A stretch of DNA of 64,000 nucleotides from positions 868,001-932,000 of the forward strand of contig CADCXC010000012.1 in assembly GCA_902806595.1 (NCBI GenBank). The letters are read 5' to 3'. The notes below the pieces were generated by a model. The model was not told the DNA's origin. It made no database searches and saw nothing but the letters and a program-made list of their open reading frames with translations. How positions within the stretch are numbered: position 1 is the stretch's first letter; each line of letters starts with the position of its first letter. Origin of the DNA: Pyrenopolyporus hunteri (taxonomy: Eukaryota > Ascomycota > Sordariomycetes > Xylariales > Hypoxylaceae). The position numbers were made by a program, and so were the translations under genes. Of this stretch, positions 32,135 to 45,163 are shown one piece after another.

Positions 32135-34483
32135 ATGGTACTTGCATTTGATGTTGAGACGCTCAACGGGCTTTGCTCCAAAGATCAACTAGAGCTCCTC
32201 GATTCTATTGACCATCTCCGCCTCCAGGGGATTGATCACTATATCTCTCTACCGCAGATAATTGTCTGTGGCGATCAATCGTCTGGCAAGAGCTCCGTGC
32301 TAGAAGCTATCTCAGGAGTTCCGTTCCCGGTTAAGAGCAACATATGCACTTGTTTTCCCACCGAACTTGTCCTTCGGCGATCGGCCGATACTGGAGTAAC
32401 CGTTTCCATTATTCCTGATAACCCCCCTAAGTTCCCAGCCCAGAATGGATTTCACAAGTTCCATGAAGAACTTGACGGATTCGAAGGATTCCCGGATCTG
32501 GTCGAAAGAGCGAAGGTAGCCATGGGAATCTCAGCGTCGGGGAAGGCGTTCTCCAAAGATCGCCTCCGCGTCGAGATTACGGGTCCCGACCGTCCTCACC
32601 TCACCATCATCGACATGCCCGGTCTTATTCACTCAAGTACGAAACCCCAGAGCGCGGCGGATGTCAAGTTAGTCCAGCAAGTAGTCAAGAACTACATGAA
32701 GCAGCCCAGGAGCGTTATCCTAGCCGTCGTTTCTGCCAAGAACGACTTCCAAAATCAGGTGGTACTGAACCTAGCACGGAAGGTCGACAAGAAGGGAAAC
32801 CGCACTATGGGTGTGATTACGAAGCCGGATACACTGATCCCGGGCTCTGGCAGCGAAGATAATTATATCTCGCTGGCTAAGAACGAGCAGGTTAAGTTTG
32901 ACCTTGGTTGGCACGTATTGAAGAACCTCGACTCCGAAACGCAGAAGGGGTCGTCTCTTCTAAGCCATCGTAATATAGAAGAGTCTCGATTCTTTTCAAG
33001 AGGCGCCTGGAAGGAACTTCCCCCATCGATGCTAGGGATCAATGAGCTAAGGAAGAAGCTCAGCGACGTGTTGCTGCGACAGATTGCCCTCGAGTTGCCA
33101 AGTCTGATTCAGGAGATTGAGCTCAAGCTGGATGACTCGCGCGACCAACTCGAAGAGCTCGGAGAACCACGGCGCACTCTTGAAGAACAGCGACTCCGGC
33201 TCCTGCAGATTAGCCAAGAGTTCCAGTCGATCGTTGAGCGTTCCGTGAGCGGGACGTACAATGACGCCTTTTTTGACGACGCCGAAACATCCCGGGGTTA
33301 TCTACAACGAATTCGGGCGGTCGCACAAAACTTGAACAGGGAGTTTTCTGATGAACTTGCAAAGCGTGGTCATCGACGCGAGATTTCGAGCAAGGAGGTT
33401 TCAAGCCCCGAAGGCCCAGAGCTCATTACCAGGGATAAGCTACTTCAGCATGTCCAGACTGTGATGCAGCGAACTCGAGGTCGGGAATTACCCGGGGTCT
33501 TCAGTCCTATGGTTGTGGCGGACCTGTTCCACCAACAATCATCTCCGTGGGAGAAGATCGCAAACAACCATGTCATGAAGGCTTGGAGAGCTGTAGAGAC
33601 CTTTGTCGAGCACGTCGTCATATATGTTGCCGACCTTTCCATTGGCAGATCAATACTTGATCAAGTGTGCCAGCCAGCTCTTGATGAACTTCTCGCGCAA
33701 GCCAAGGCAAAGACCGCGGAGCTACTTGACTCGCACCGACGTATCCATCCCATCACCTATAACCGCGAGTACGCGGAGGCCATCCAGAAAATTGGCAAAT
33801 CCCAAAGGGATGAGTTTCAACGGATCATCGAGGAATTTTTCGGCGTCTCTTCTATCGGCGGATCTGTGTATCTCAATCAGCGATCTTACAATCTCACCAC
33901 ACTCCTTGATAGATTAGCTATCAAGACCACGGAACCTGATATCGAACGCCTCGCAGCATCTGAAGCCCTCGATCGCATGTATGCATATTACAGTGTCAGT
34001 ACCTCTCCTAACATCACGCCTCCTATAGCGGCCATGAGATGTTAATCAGTGTCGATTAATATAGATTGCCATGAAGCGCTTTGTCGACAGTATTGCCACA
34101 GAAGTCATCGAGCAGAAACTTCTGGCGGCTATATCCGATATCCTTTCTCCTGTGGCTGTGTTCAAGATGTCGCCAGAGTCTGTCGAGCGTATAGCCGGCG
34201 AGTCCCGGGAAAGCCGGACAATGCGAGAGGAACTGAGTAAGAAGATTGACGTCCTCCAGAAAGGATCGGACACCTGCAAACGTTTTATCGATTCTAAATT
34301 GAGAGGTAAGGCCTGACTCTTTTTTCCCGATTAGATACAGTGCTGACTCTAAAATTGGGCGGTCATCTAGACGAATTTCCTTATCGCTCGGAAAAGACTG
34401 AGGTTCAGGAGGATGTGGGCTCGAGCGAAGAACTCCTCGAAGCCCCGACTCTAAGCGCTGAGGAATCGCAAGATGAATATTGA
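32135..34483 (+). CDS. Dynamin-superfamily GTPase (fungal Mx/dynamin-like)
   Basis: Three exons: 32135-33994, 34065-34305 and 34371-34483, giving 737 aa. Introns are 70 nt (GTCAGT...TATAG) and 65 nt (GTAAGG...CTAG). The start is the first ATG (MVLAFDVETLNGL); the frame upstream begins with GTG. G1 is GDQSSGKSS (46-54), the switch I threonine lies in CTCFPTEL (71-78), G3 DMPG (160-163), G4 TKPD (229-232). Middle/stalk helices follow (about 310-600) and the GTPase-effector region spans about 624-715 (KRFVDSIATEVIEQKLL). The last exon adds an acidic tail of about 37 residues. Relatives normally have CTRFPTEL; here the Arg is Cys73. Such proteins self-assemble and remodel membranes or act in organelle dynamics; the specific role is unknown. 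Confidence 0.92.
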
Positions 34484-35078
34484 GGCGAAAGAGTAGGTTC
34501 TCTTATGGGCCAGACGTGATTAACAGAACCAGATCGCTTCTGTTCCAAACAACTTACCCCTTTCTGTCCCGCATGAATAGCAGTTGGGCAATTGAACCCA
34601 CGGTAACCCGCGAATAGCTCGCACCCAGGTACGGTATATGTCGAATGTGATTAAGAAGTAACTATCTGCTCAATTATTACATGTCTTATACATCTCGTTT
34701 CATTTTGACGAGCCGGCCCCTTGTAATGCACCTCCGAATCACCATGCAGACCCTCCACTCTAATGGTAATGCCGGTCTAGTCTCAGCTCATGATCTGTAA
34801 ATCAATCTTGGTTTAAGTCAACTCAAGCACAACGCCCCCTCGCGATGCTCCTTTTTTGATGCCGTGCTCAACCATATGCAAATGATGTGTTCCGAAGAAA
34901 AAAAAAAAAGAGAAAAAAAGGCGAAAATTAACTTCAGGGAAATTCGAATATTGCCCAGGAAAAAAGGGAAAAAATAAATGGATAAATCAAGTGGGTATAA
35001 CAACGCCTCGACCATGCGGATGCAATAACGTGACCCTCCAACTCATGTGTCGCCGCGTGAGTTCGTTCGTCGTCAAAA
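34484..35078. other. Convergent intergenic region
   Basis: 3' flanks of the GTPase gene and of the minus-strand gene at 35079-35840. Contains an A-rich tract at about 34895-34980. No gene. Confidence 0.5.
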
Positions 35079-35840
35079 TTATCGGCCTAGGAGCCAGCCC
35101 ATCTTCTTGCCGCCATTCCCCTCTTTCTCTCCGGTCTCGTCGGTGTCTAGCTCTAGCCGGTATCGCCGAACGCTCCCGGTGTCGTCGTCGAAACCAATCC
35201 GGCGATTCGCCTTAGGGACGAAGCAATCCGGGATGATGTGCTTCATGAACCAACCCTTCACGCCCCTACTTGCGGCGTCGATCGCGGCGTATTCGAGTCG
35301 TCGAGTGTGATCGCTTGTCCAGTAATGCGTCGTTTGCGGGGGAGGAGGATACGATGGCTCGGCATCGTGGGCATCCTCATCTTCGCCCGTACTCGTGGAG
35401 AGAGACTCGGGCGGCGGGAAATAGTAATAGGTACTTTGGTGCTGATGCGTCTGACTCGGACGCAAGGGTTGCGCACTCAGGCGCATTAAGTGGGCGTTCG
35501 GAGTTGACTTTGCAGCGCGGCGCATGGAAGGCCGCGTTCGTGGTCGAGCCTGGGAAGAGCTCGTAGACATGGATGAATTGCGTCGCTGAGAGGACCGCGA
35601 TGCGATTGACCTGGACCCAGGGTGTATGGACTCGTAGCCTGAGTCGTGGCGGAGGATAGGCTTGAATTCAGTTCTACCCTCCTTGCCCGAAGGTGCCTCA
35701 ATTTCAACGGCGGTAGATGCCGCAGGGGGCTCGTATAGCTCGATATCATGGAAGCTGTGGTACGTAGTGTCGGACGCGGCGACACTAGAAGTCGACTGAG
35801 ACCTCTGGAGATTCGTTGGTAATGGGGAGAGCCGTGACAT
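35079..35840 (-). CDS. Conserved-looking Ser-rich hypothetical protein
   Basis: 253 aa taking the ATG at 35840 (MSRLSPLPTN); the frame is open 41 codons further upstream, but that part is Met-poor and begins at a non-ATG codon. Residues 1-170 are Ser/Arg/Pro-rich and disordered (SRSIASRSSQRRNSSMSTSS). The C-terminal 80 residues look folded and constrained: HYWTSDHTRRLEYAAIDAAS, RGVKGWFMKHIIPDCFVP and RIGFDDDTGSVRRYRLELD. A disordered start with a short ordered C-terminal module is common in conserved fungal proteins of unknown role. No signal peptide or membrane segment. Function not recognised. Confidence 0.7.
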   Translation of the reverse strand: MSRLSPLPTNLQRSQSTSSVAASDTTYHSFHDIELYEPPAASTAVEIEAPSGKEGRTEFKPILRHDSGYESIHPGSRSIASRSSQRRNSSMSTSSSQARPRTRPSMRRAAKSTPNAHLMRLSAQPLRPSQTHQHQSTYYYFPPPESLSTSTGEDEDAHDAEPSYPPPPQTTHYWTSDHTRRLEYAAIDAASRGVKGWFMKHIIPDCFVPKANRRIGFDDDTGSVRRYRLELDTDETGEKEGNGGKKMGWLLGR

Positions 35841-38600
35841 CTTGGCTATTCTGACCTTGCTCTTGACACATTGAAAGAATTGTCCCGGAGATATTGATAA
35901 ATAGCGTAGTTCCCAGTAAAGTCCCTCAAGTCGGCGGGCAGGAGATGGAAAGGGGGTTTGCAATGGGCGTGGGAATTTGACTTCTCTTAATACAGAACAG
36001 ACCTGGCGCTATAGGTAAAGGAGCGTTGTGCGGTAACACGGGGATTGAGGAGGGATAGCCAGGGAGCTAAAACAAAGTTGCGGTCTGAGTCTGATTTACT
36101 TTGAAATATAAAGATGTGTGTGAGTGTGTGTATGTGTATGTGTGTAAGAACCGAATCTGCAGGTTACGGCCAAGATGGTGTAAGTGGATACAGACGAATC
36201 TTCTCTGCACATATGCAGGCCCATAACCGCTGTCGTGCCGAAGGTGGATGTAAGAAACTACCTACAGATGCGGAGCTTTCCGGTGCGCAACTCCGGGGTG
36301 GTCTTGCGATGGAAAGTTTAGGTACTAAGACAACTGTCGAGTGAGTACTGTGTAGGTATGTAAACAGAGGCTAAAACAAGGGGCGGGATGGGCAATCCGT
36401 AATGAATACATGGGAATATTGGATATATGGCCACGGATGACTGAGGTTAGGACGAGCGCAAAGGTAAGCTTCAGCTGGTAAAATAGAAACCACACGGTAT
36501 GAAGAAAAACAACCATGGGATAGCTTCGAAATGATCGACGCCTTTTTTTTATTTCGCCCCTCCGTAGCCCTGCAGGGCTAAGGATAGTTTATTGAATGTC
36601 AATATTCTAAATTTTGTTGGGTGAAGAAGCGGTCTGGCGTCGCTTGACTTATTTAGGGAACCAAAAGCAGTTATCGTGACCGGCGTGACCCCGCTGGACC
36701 AAAAAGACCCCACGTCCTTCACTGTCGTTGGGTCCCAGCCGCTGGTTCTAGTTGTGACGGAGAGCGGAAGATGGGGACTGACCGTGCCAGGTTAGGGGGA
36801 TCGTGGGGTCCGACTGGCTTCTAGCGCCGTACCAACTCTTGAGCAGAGAAAGAAAACCAGGAGCTTGGAACCTCTTGAGGGGGGCGGGTTATCAAATATG
36901 GATGAACGATGGGGACGAAGGGGAAATGCTGTTGTCTAAGTGGTATATAAGTGGGAGGGGAGGTCCAGCAGGATTTCATCAGTGAGCGGTTCTTGCGTTA
37001 TGTGCCTCGTGGCTATCTGGACGTAACGATCGTAGCCCTTGCATCAACGTGCATGCAGGACCAGAACGGAACGGGATGGCCCTAGTCTCGTAGGATATAA
37101 GATTGGCGATAGCTCGTCGGTGGGTTGGGTAGATATGTGAAGAGGTAGGGTAGGCGTGCAATCCGATGTCGCTGGAAATGCTAGCGAAACGCCCGTACAT
37201 ACGTAAATACCCCAAATGTCGATTGCATTAGTGACAACTGGGCCCTGCTTGGCGATGGACCGGTTAACAGGACTAGGGTCACGAGAGGAGAGGGGTTGAC
37301 GAAGAAGAGTTTGCTCGCAGCGAGATGCCTTCGGGCATTCATCGTCCTTATATTATGCCCAAATGTGAAAAGGTCAGAAGTAGTCATATCGACCTCAGGC
37401 AATCCTAGGTGCCCTATCGTTATTTTCAGCAAGCATTGGTGAGGTTCGGACTTTCACATGCTTTTTGCTCCCCTTCCAGGCTTCCCGCTAATTATACCAC
37501 CTATCTCGACGAGAGGGACCGGGGGGTAGTGTAGCGTTGGCTCTCGATCCCGCGCGTCATAGGAAGTGCCCTGGAGGGTCTATCATAAGCTGTATTTGGC
37601 GGCATCACCTGGCGCAATCTCTACCAATCGTCTCTTGCGCATGTCACTCAGCTTGTCGGGTCAGCCAATAATGGCACGTCGCATCTCGGGGATGAAACCT
37701 CGTCAGAAGGCTATTAATCCTTCTCGTGGGCTCTCATGCAACTCTCCGAACCCACTCAGGCACGCTTGCTTGCTTCTAGACTTCCCGATCGTTTCTCCAA
37801 TAATATTCGGTCCAAACGTTGGACCTCGGGCATTTCTGTTTCGCATACGTTGTGAGACCTCATGTTGGCAACACCTAGTTGAAGTGGTTGTCTCTCATGT
37901 GCTTTTCTGAGATAGGGCCATGTGTGCTCTACGGTGAACCATATGATATTATCCTTACACGGGATACATGCCGTCGTTAAGCTTAGAGCGTGCCTTTCGG
38001 TGCTTCGCAAGCAATACAGAAGAACCTACCCAGGTACCTAATTCCTCAACCTAAACTTATCAGCCTTATAAGGTTGGATTCCCTGTTGGCGCTGCTGGTC
38101 GCGAGGAGGGGCAATGGGCACAATCGGTTCGAATTCAGATATATGCCGATACGGATCACAGCCAATAGGAGTCAACCCTATATGTTCATGTCTTAGTAGT
38201 AGGCCATACATACGATGGCGTAGATAACAATTCTCCTTTCTTTTCTCTCTCCTTCTTTCTCCCCCAATTTGATATTTGCGTGAGCTCGAAGCGTGTCTTA
38301 CGATTCCAAGAATTTGGCGGCCGTAAAACCAAACCCCCTCAGAATGTGGTAGCAAACACATATTCTACGTCTGTAGTAGGTAGGTACCTAGTAGTGCGAA
38401 ACTCCGGGGGGTTGTTCTACGATGAATGAAAACCTAGACAGGGCATGTCCAGCACATTCTTCCGCCGGAACTAGCGAATCAGAACTGAGAAATGGCCTAA
38501 AAATGGCCTAAGCGCAGGGTTATTACCAGCCTAGAATGCCGTATCACCCACCGAAGTTCGCAGATATTTGCACCATATGTATATTGGCCCACTGCCCCCT
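35841..38600. other. Gene-poor region, left part
   Basis: Begins with promoter DNA of the minus-strand gene at 35079-35840. A TG microsatellite (about 36112-36146) and a pyrimidine tract near 38225-38265 are visible. Small overlapping frames on both strands at 37560-38010 have no family marks I know. Confidence 0.5.
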
Positions 38601-41400
38601 AACCCCGAAATAAAGAAAGACAAGGCACGACTTTACTTTGATTCACAAGGGACACTTGTATAAGTCAGCTGTACAATTAGGATATATATGGCAGAGACCT
38701 TTCTTTCTTTCTTTTCAACATATAACTAATTCTAGGTAAGTTCATATCGGTGGTATGGTAACTATTAGGTAGAGCATCGGCTGCACCTAGCGGGCTATTA
38801 CCATCACCGTATGACAGGAATCAAAACCATCCTATTGTAAGTACCTCCTTAGGTAAGTGCATGTATTCTGTTTTCATGAAATCATACAGCCAACCTTCAA
38901 AAGCAAAGGTACGCGATCCGAACTTAATAAGGTTTGCATTGAAATTATCAACTCCCGGGAATTCGTTTGGACGAAAGAGATAATTAGGAGGTTCAACTTT
39001 AAAAGTCTTTCCTCTTCCTTCTACTCCTTTAACCAGAAATGCAAGGCTACGTAGCTCATTCATTGCTCCTGATTTTATAGTCCGATGAGACCTTTACCAG
39101 ATTGTTTTAAAACGAAAGAATTATTAGACAGTTAGCTAGGTAGATTCCACCACCAGAACTCGAAACGGTCCGGTTTATAGGGCTCCTACGATACGCGGGA
39201 ATCACGTACACGCACGATAACGCGCAGAACTTACACCTAAACTGTCAACATAACACGCGCTTTATACCGAGAAAAGCTTAATGTTTCTATATCCACAAGC
39301 CTCTAAGCATTAAGTGCATCCTTCTGCAAAAGACACCTGGAGATTGAGCACGGCATATCCAAAAAAAAAATCATATATTTCATAAGCTTTACCTAACTTA
39401 GGTTTAAACGCTTATCCTATACCCATGATGAGTTGACGCGGATGAATTATTACTACGTGCTTTATATTGCCTGCCGTTGACTAGGTAATACCTATGTCAT
39501 TCGCCAAGATCTACTTTAGGACGAATCACGCGAGTAACTTGGACATTCTCTCGTGGGTTTTAGGTGGTCATGTTGTGACAATCTCCGACGATTTCTTGTA
39601 AACGCTCCTACCTACATCGAACCTTATGCTCTACCACGGCTTCTATTCTAACTTGAGTTGATAGAAGGTTAAGGGCTTAGAGGGATACCTTCCATTAGAG
39701 AGAGATATGTGAGATAAATCGATAGGGGCCATATAGTAACGTAAGAGCCGTAGTAGTTATGCTGGATGTTTAGTAAACGCCGTTTTAGGGATTGGAAGCA
39801 AGAGAGAGGCACCTGCTAGTCCATTAATTCCTCACTATAGTTGGGAGTACTCAGTCGTATAGTGCGTTAACCCTAAACCCCCTTCTAGCTTTGGCACTGC
39901 TAAGCTCCAGGTTTGATTTTTGGCTTCCTAATTGTATGCCGGAATATTGACTTCAATCTCGCTATATACACTATTAATAGGTCTTTACTTGCATATCTCT
40001 TGCAAGTATTACGAATTGGTAAAGTGTTTGCTTACAATGTAGATTCACCATTCACCACCAGTCACATATAGAATCTTCGTTTCAAGTCGAACCTCTATTT
40101 GAGATAAGAGTAATCGGAGTTAGCAAAAGGACCGGCTTCCTCGGATAGGTAATCGCGGAAAGCGACGTTAACACCATCCCCTTTTTAAGTAGTAGGTATT
40201 GACAACTTTGTTGCAGCAAAGGCAAACCCCGAGCTACTTGAGCCTCCTATTAATATTCCCACCTCTGGAACAACTACCTACATAGAAAGTGGAATCCCTT
40301 TTCCAAAGCACCCACTAACTAGCCTTGGCACTAGTGAGAAGGATTCTATCATTCTTTTATATTTAAGCTTATATCGGGTATTCTAGCTTTTGCATTTCAA
40401 AAGACACTCATCATGCTGCCATGGGGGGTGCGGAAACGGTGCGTCGCATAGTCGATGCTACGGATGAAAGCTATAGCGACGTGATATATTGTTATTGTTA
40501 GATTATCCCGCAAATGACTGTATATTCGCCATGTGAGAACTCGTGCTGATTTCACGTTTTTGAATGTTCGTAACCTACAATACCAGCAACGTTTCATATA
40601 AATGAAGGATTTCCAACCCACAAGTGGAAATATGACGATTGCTTCATTCAGAAGACAACTGCCATGATAATGAGCGTATTCCCACGTAGTGACACGAGCC
40701 CGTAGTTGTATATACCATCTTAATATTACAGGTCATCATTATTGTATTCTGATACTCTTTGGAGGAAGGGTAGCTACGTTGATAGGCGATGCGAAAGCCA
40801 TTCTTATCGTCGCCACAAACGAGTTTTCCCGCCTTACTCTTCTTTCAAAAGACATCTCCTATGTCTAGCTCCTTACTAAACGGAATCATGTTATTTGGGA
40901 GCGATATCTCGCTCTCGATTTCGCTGTAGATTATAAGCTAACGACCTACTAGTTCTTTCCGGAAAGGTCCTAAGTTATGATTCCATACCTCGCTATATCG
41001 AAACCTTGGCTTACTGGTTTGGGGTCGATCTATGATTAGCAACTTGCTTCCTCAAGAGTGGCTTTGAGAGAGGACGCTCCTACTGAGAATGTGACTATCC
41101 TAAAATGCTCTGGTGTTTTTTGCTCTTAATATTTACCTGTCACGCGGACGACCACCGTATCTACGTAATAGTAGAGGTTTACATATCTAATAGATATACG
41201 TTACTAAGTACATAGATTGGGGCGAGTCCTGCTAAATAACGTCTAAGCCAATACTGGCTTCTCCCTACCTATCTGCCTTATGTATATAGAATAATAGAAT
41301 GCCCTCCCTTACTGTGACTAGATGAGTATCGAAATGAGAGTATAACCCCCTAATACCGGTCTCTTGCATTCGATCGTATAATCTGGTTACCGATGACCCC
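38601..41400. other. Gene-poor AT-rich region, middle part
   Basis: AT-rich with no substantial ORF. An 80-codon ATG frame on the minus strand at 38821-39063 has non-repetitive composition, but no homology is recognisable and it stands alone. The block may be an old degraded repeat; no terminal repeats were visible by eye. Confidence 0.45.
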
Positions 41401-43600
41401 GGCGTTGGACAGGTTCAGGTCATGTGTCTACATTTTCCAGGCAAGATAGAGGTTGGAGGTTGGTGAAGGGAGGAGCATGTGGATAGATAGGATAGATACC
41501 TTGTTGCCGGATTGCTTATGGGGGGATCTACAACGCAGAATCTCCGAGTTCCCTGCGATGGAACGTAAATGACAACCAGGGCTCCAATGATAGTTTCGTC
41601 GAGATTGCTCGAGTTCTTCGAGGGTAGGGAGCTTGTAGGTGCGGTACTTGGTGAAGCTAAGTTGGGGGTGATTGTGAATACGTACATGTGGGTCGGGAAA
41701 TCTTTGGCTCGGCCGGGACTTGGCGGGAATGTGAAGATAGGTATAAGTCCGGTACCGATTTTTGAAATAGAGCTGCCGCCTCAGCCGTGATATACATCAA
41801 TACGTATAAGTACCTAATGTATCCGCTTAACGTGGTACGTCATATGTTCGGCATGTTCCTCTCGTGGTGAGCCGCAGGAAAGCGGCGTAGGAGCGAGACA
41901 TAGATTGCCTAGGTAGGTACCTAGGTACCTTGAGGTGTCTGATTGTTAGGTACCTACACGGAGTCACTGAGTTGAGGGTTGAGAGGGCGGAGAAGGTTGT
42001 CGGGATTGCAAAGCCTGAGCCGCGGAATCTAATTATTTGTTTCTTTAATTTATCTTTGCATGATGGCGGCTGTCGACCGGGGAGGGAAAAGAAGATGATG
42101 GGAGTCGGATGATATGCAGGGCTTAGCGATGCATTGAGCGCATATTAAAATCGAAGAAGAGAGAGCTTGTCGGTTGTGCGGCTTGCCAAGATGATTGGAC
42201 CGTAGGTTTCCACCGAGGGGAGATGATCTAGATCGGAGGGGACCTTGGGGCGATGAGTTCTGATTTGATGTTGGATGCCTATAAATATATACGTGATGAT
42301 ACAGTAATCTTTTGCGTCGTCGCCCTCGGTCTTCTATTGCAGAGGCGGTTTTGTATGATACATACCTGGTAGGGAGGTCTGTCTGTGACTTGCCGTTGCA
42401 AGTGCTAGTGCTATTGCGATTGCTAGTGTTAATGCTGCCGATGTCGTTACTAGTCTTGCCGTCTTTGTTGCTAGATATAGCCATTATTATTATTGTTATT
42501 GTTGTTGTTATTGTCCTCGTTGTTACTCTAAGTAATGTGTGACGCGTAAGTCTTTTTTTTCTTCCGCATCAGCGCATCAGCTATTGGAGGGTACGTCTGC
42601 AAGAGTAGATGATTAGGTACCTAGGTACACTACCTAGGTACCCACTACCTACCTATGTACGTGCATCTAAGAGGTACGCGCTTGCTTCCAATCCTCTCCG
42701 CCGTATTACGAATATATGTAGCTACGAGTAAGTACTAATTATACTTTACCACTGGAGATGTAGTGTATACCAGTATATACCTAGGTACATATGAAGGTAG
42801 CTGGTACCGGATGTTTGTCTGCAGCTGATGATGGATGTGACTGTTATTTGTAAAACTAGATCCACTACAGGGTCGCCTGAAGGGCCGCTTGAAAGTTACT
42901 TGAAGGTGGCTTGAAGGTTCTCTGCCATGGGGTCCGTACCGAAGAGCCAAGATCGCCCGCCAAGTCCGGCTAGACCCCTAAGGGAATTTACCTCATTAGG
43001 TACCTACCCTACTTGCATGCTACTATGTACATGTATTATGTACATGTACTATGTATTGTAGATAGGTCCTGTACAATTTGTATTGTACGTGTTGTACGTA
43101 CGTGTATGTGCTGTGCCGGTATTATATTATTGATTTGTTCAAATTGTATTGCATTGTATTGCATCGTCTTGCAGGGTATTGATCGCACCTACTGGGCTGC
43201 ATCCATTATCATAGACCTACATGTACATATGTACAGCGTTGGACTTATATTGCAGGCGCTACTTTACTTCTCGGCTTGCTCTAGCTTTTGCCTCACGTGA
43301 TTGTAATCCACGTCGTAACCAAGATGTTCATGTTGATTCCATACCTTGTACCTATTTGTATGCCAGGGTACGTGAGGGTACGTGCATAGGTATCGTACCT
43401 AGGTAGGTACGTATGTGGATGTGAGTAGTGTACCGGCCCGCCTACATTCGCCCAGCTGGATACCTCTCTAATCAGGATGCGACTTCGTTATACAGGTACC
43501 TATACAAATAATCAGTACGTAGTATACATACAATATACGGCCCGGACGCTGAATTGCCCAATGCCCTTCGCAGTTGCTCACATCCGTTTCCGCAACGATA
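41401..43600. other. Gene-poor region with TAGGTACC clusters
   Basis: TAGGTACC clusters at about 41905-41955, 42610-42660, 42775-42800 and 43370-43415, plus GTACATGTACTATGTA-type alternations at about 43020-43060. Two overlapping small ORFs (41569-41790 plus, 41415-41687 minus) are antisense to each other and unsupported. Confidence 0.5.
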
Positions 43601-45163
43601 GGTCGTGGTAGGTCCAAGCCAAATAAAGCAACAGTAGAAGGGAGAAAATAGAAACGGGAAAGGGAAAAAAAAAATCTGGAATCAAATCAAGGAAAGAACA
43701 GGGAAAGTAGGGAAATTCCAATCAAGAAAAATAAAAATATTTTAAGGTAAAAAAGAAAAAGGGAAAATAAAACCACTAACTCTACAAACAACCACTACTA
43801 TTACCTACCACTATCATTACCATTACCACTACCACCACCAACACGACACGGCACAACACAACACAGCACGACGCAACGCACGCACAACGCTCACGCTCAA
43901 GCTTACACATTTTTGCTCTTTTTCGTAACTCCTGGGCTCTTGCACTCTTAAACCCTTACGCCCTCACGCTCTTACGCTCTTACGGCTCTTACGCTCGCAC
44001 ACACAACATGTCACCAACACGTTAACAACCGGACACACACCGCAGGTGACCCCCGTTCATGGCGACACAAACCGGGACAACACACATCTGCATTACTGCA
44101 TTACATACGTATGTATATGTATAGAGGATAGGAATGCCATCCTGGGTTTCCGGTGAAGCTCGCCGCATCTACCGCATGGTAAATTGCTGATATTGACCAT
44201 GCTGGTGCCGAAGCTCATGTTGATGCCGATGCTGATGCTGATGCTGCTGATGCCGCTGATGCTGCTGATGTAGATGCCGACTTATTCTTTTTTATTATTA
44301 TTATTCTTTTCTCCGTAGTCGCGTCTCATCGACCTATCGTCATCGTTGTCATCATTATCATTATTATCATTATCCACCACCACCCGTACACGATACTCGG
44401 ATACCTAGCACCTTACCTACCTAACTACCTATCTACCTACCAACCTTGCGCATCCATCCAACTTCTCACACTATTACCTCGCTACCTACCTACCTACCTA
44501 CCTACCTACCTATCTATCTATCTATCTACCGCGGGTCGCTGTCCTCGACTCGTGTCACTAGCTTCCATTTTCCCTATCATATTCCGCCTCTATTTCCTCC
44601 CACTTACTCTTATCACTCTTACTCTTGTGTCTCCTTCTATTTCTATCTTTCCTTCTACTTCTCTTTTTCTTTTTTATTTATTTTTTTTCTCTCCTGCATA
44701 AGGAAACAGGGCCCGGCTAGCTCGGACGTCCGTCTGATCATCTACTTACATACAAAGTCACATTTACTTTTTTATTCTTATTTTTTATTTTTTTCCTACT
44801 AACCCTTTTCCCTTCTTGAACATAGCGGTGTCCTGAACTATTTTAATTTTTTTATAATTTTATCATTTTATCTATTTCTTATTTTCTTATTACTATTATT
44901 ATTTTATTTTTCATCATTATTATTATTATTTTTTATTTCCTCTCCCTTGGTTTTAGCTGGCTCGTTACCTATTTCTTCCTATCCCGTCCCGTCCCTTCAA
45001 CACCCCCCACCACCACCACCACTACCACTACCACTACCACCACTACCACCACCACCACCACGCTACCATAACATAAAGCCCGGGCTCTTTACCCTTTTAT
45101 CATTATAACTCTTCCCCTACTTGGAATCCCTCGGACGAGTTAACTGGTTCAAGAGGGCCCGTC
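43601..45163. repeat. Low-complexity tract upstream of the GCR1_C gene
   Basis: A dense run of simple sequence: A-rich purine tract (about 43620-43770), ACTACCACC/ACACGACAC repeats (43790-43880), CTTACGCTCTTACG repeats (43950-43995), GATGCTGATGCC-type triplets (44215-44280), CTAC/CTAT tetramers (44480-44530), T-rich tracts (44640-44960), and CCA/CTACCA triplets (45005-45060). All lies on the promoter side of the gene starting at 45164, so it may include a long 5' leader. Frames inside it are translations of the repeats. Confidence 0.65.

Noticed and set aside
37560..38010. Overlapping frames on both strands, considered as a transposon fragment
   Set aside because: No reverse-transcriptase, integrase or transposase motif is visible and no terminal repeats were seen.
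38821..39063. 80-codon ATG frame on the minus strand in the AT-rich desert
   Set aside because: Composition is not obviously random, but it stands alone with no homology or splice partner.
41415..41790. Two small ORFs antisense to each other
   Set aside because: Each weakens the other; neither has a signal peptide, domain or splice evidence.
44446..44802. 118-codon frame rich in Tyr/Pro/Phe
   Set aside because: It is a translation of CTAC and T-rich repeats and begins at a non-ATG codon.
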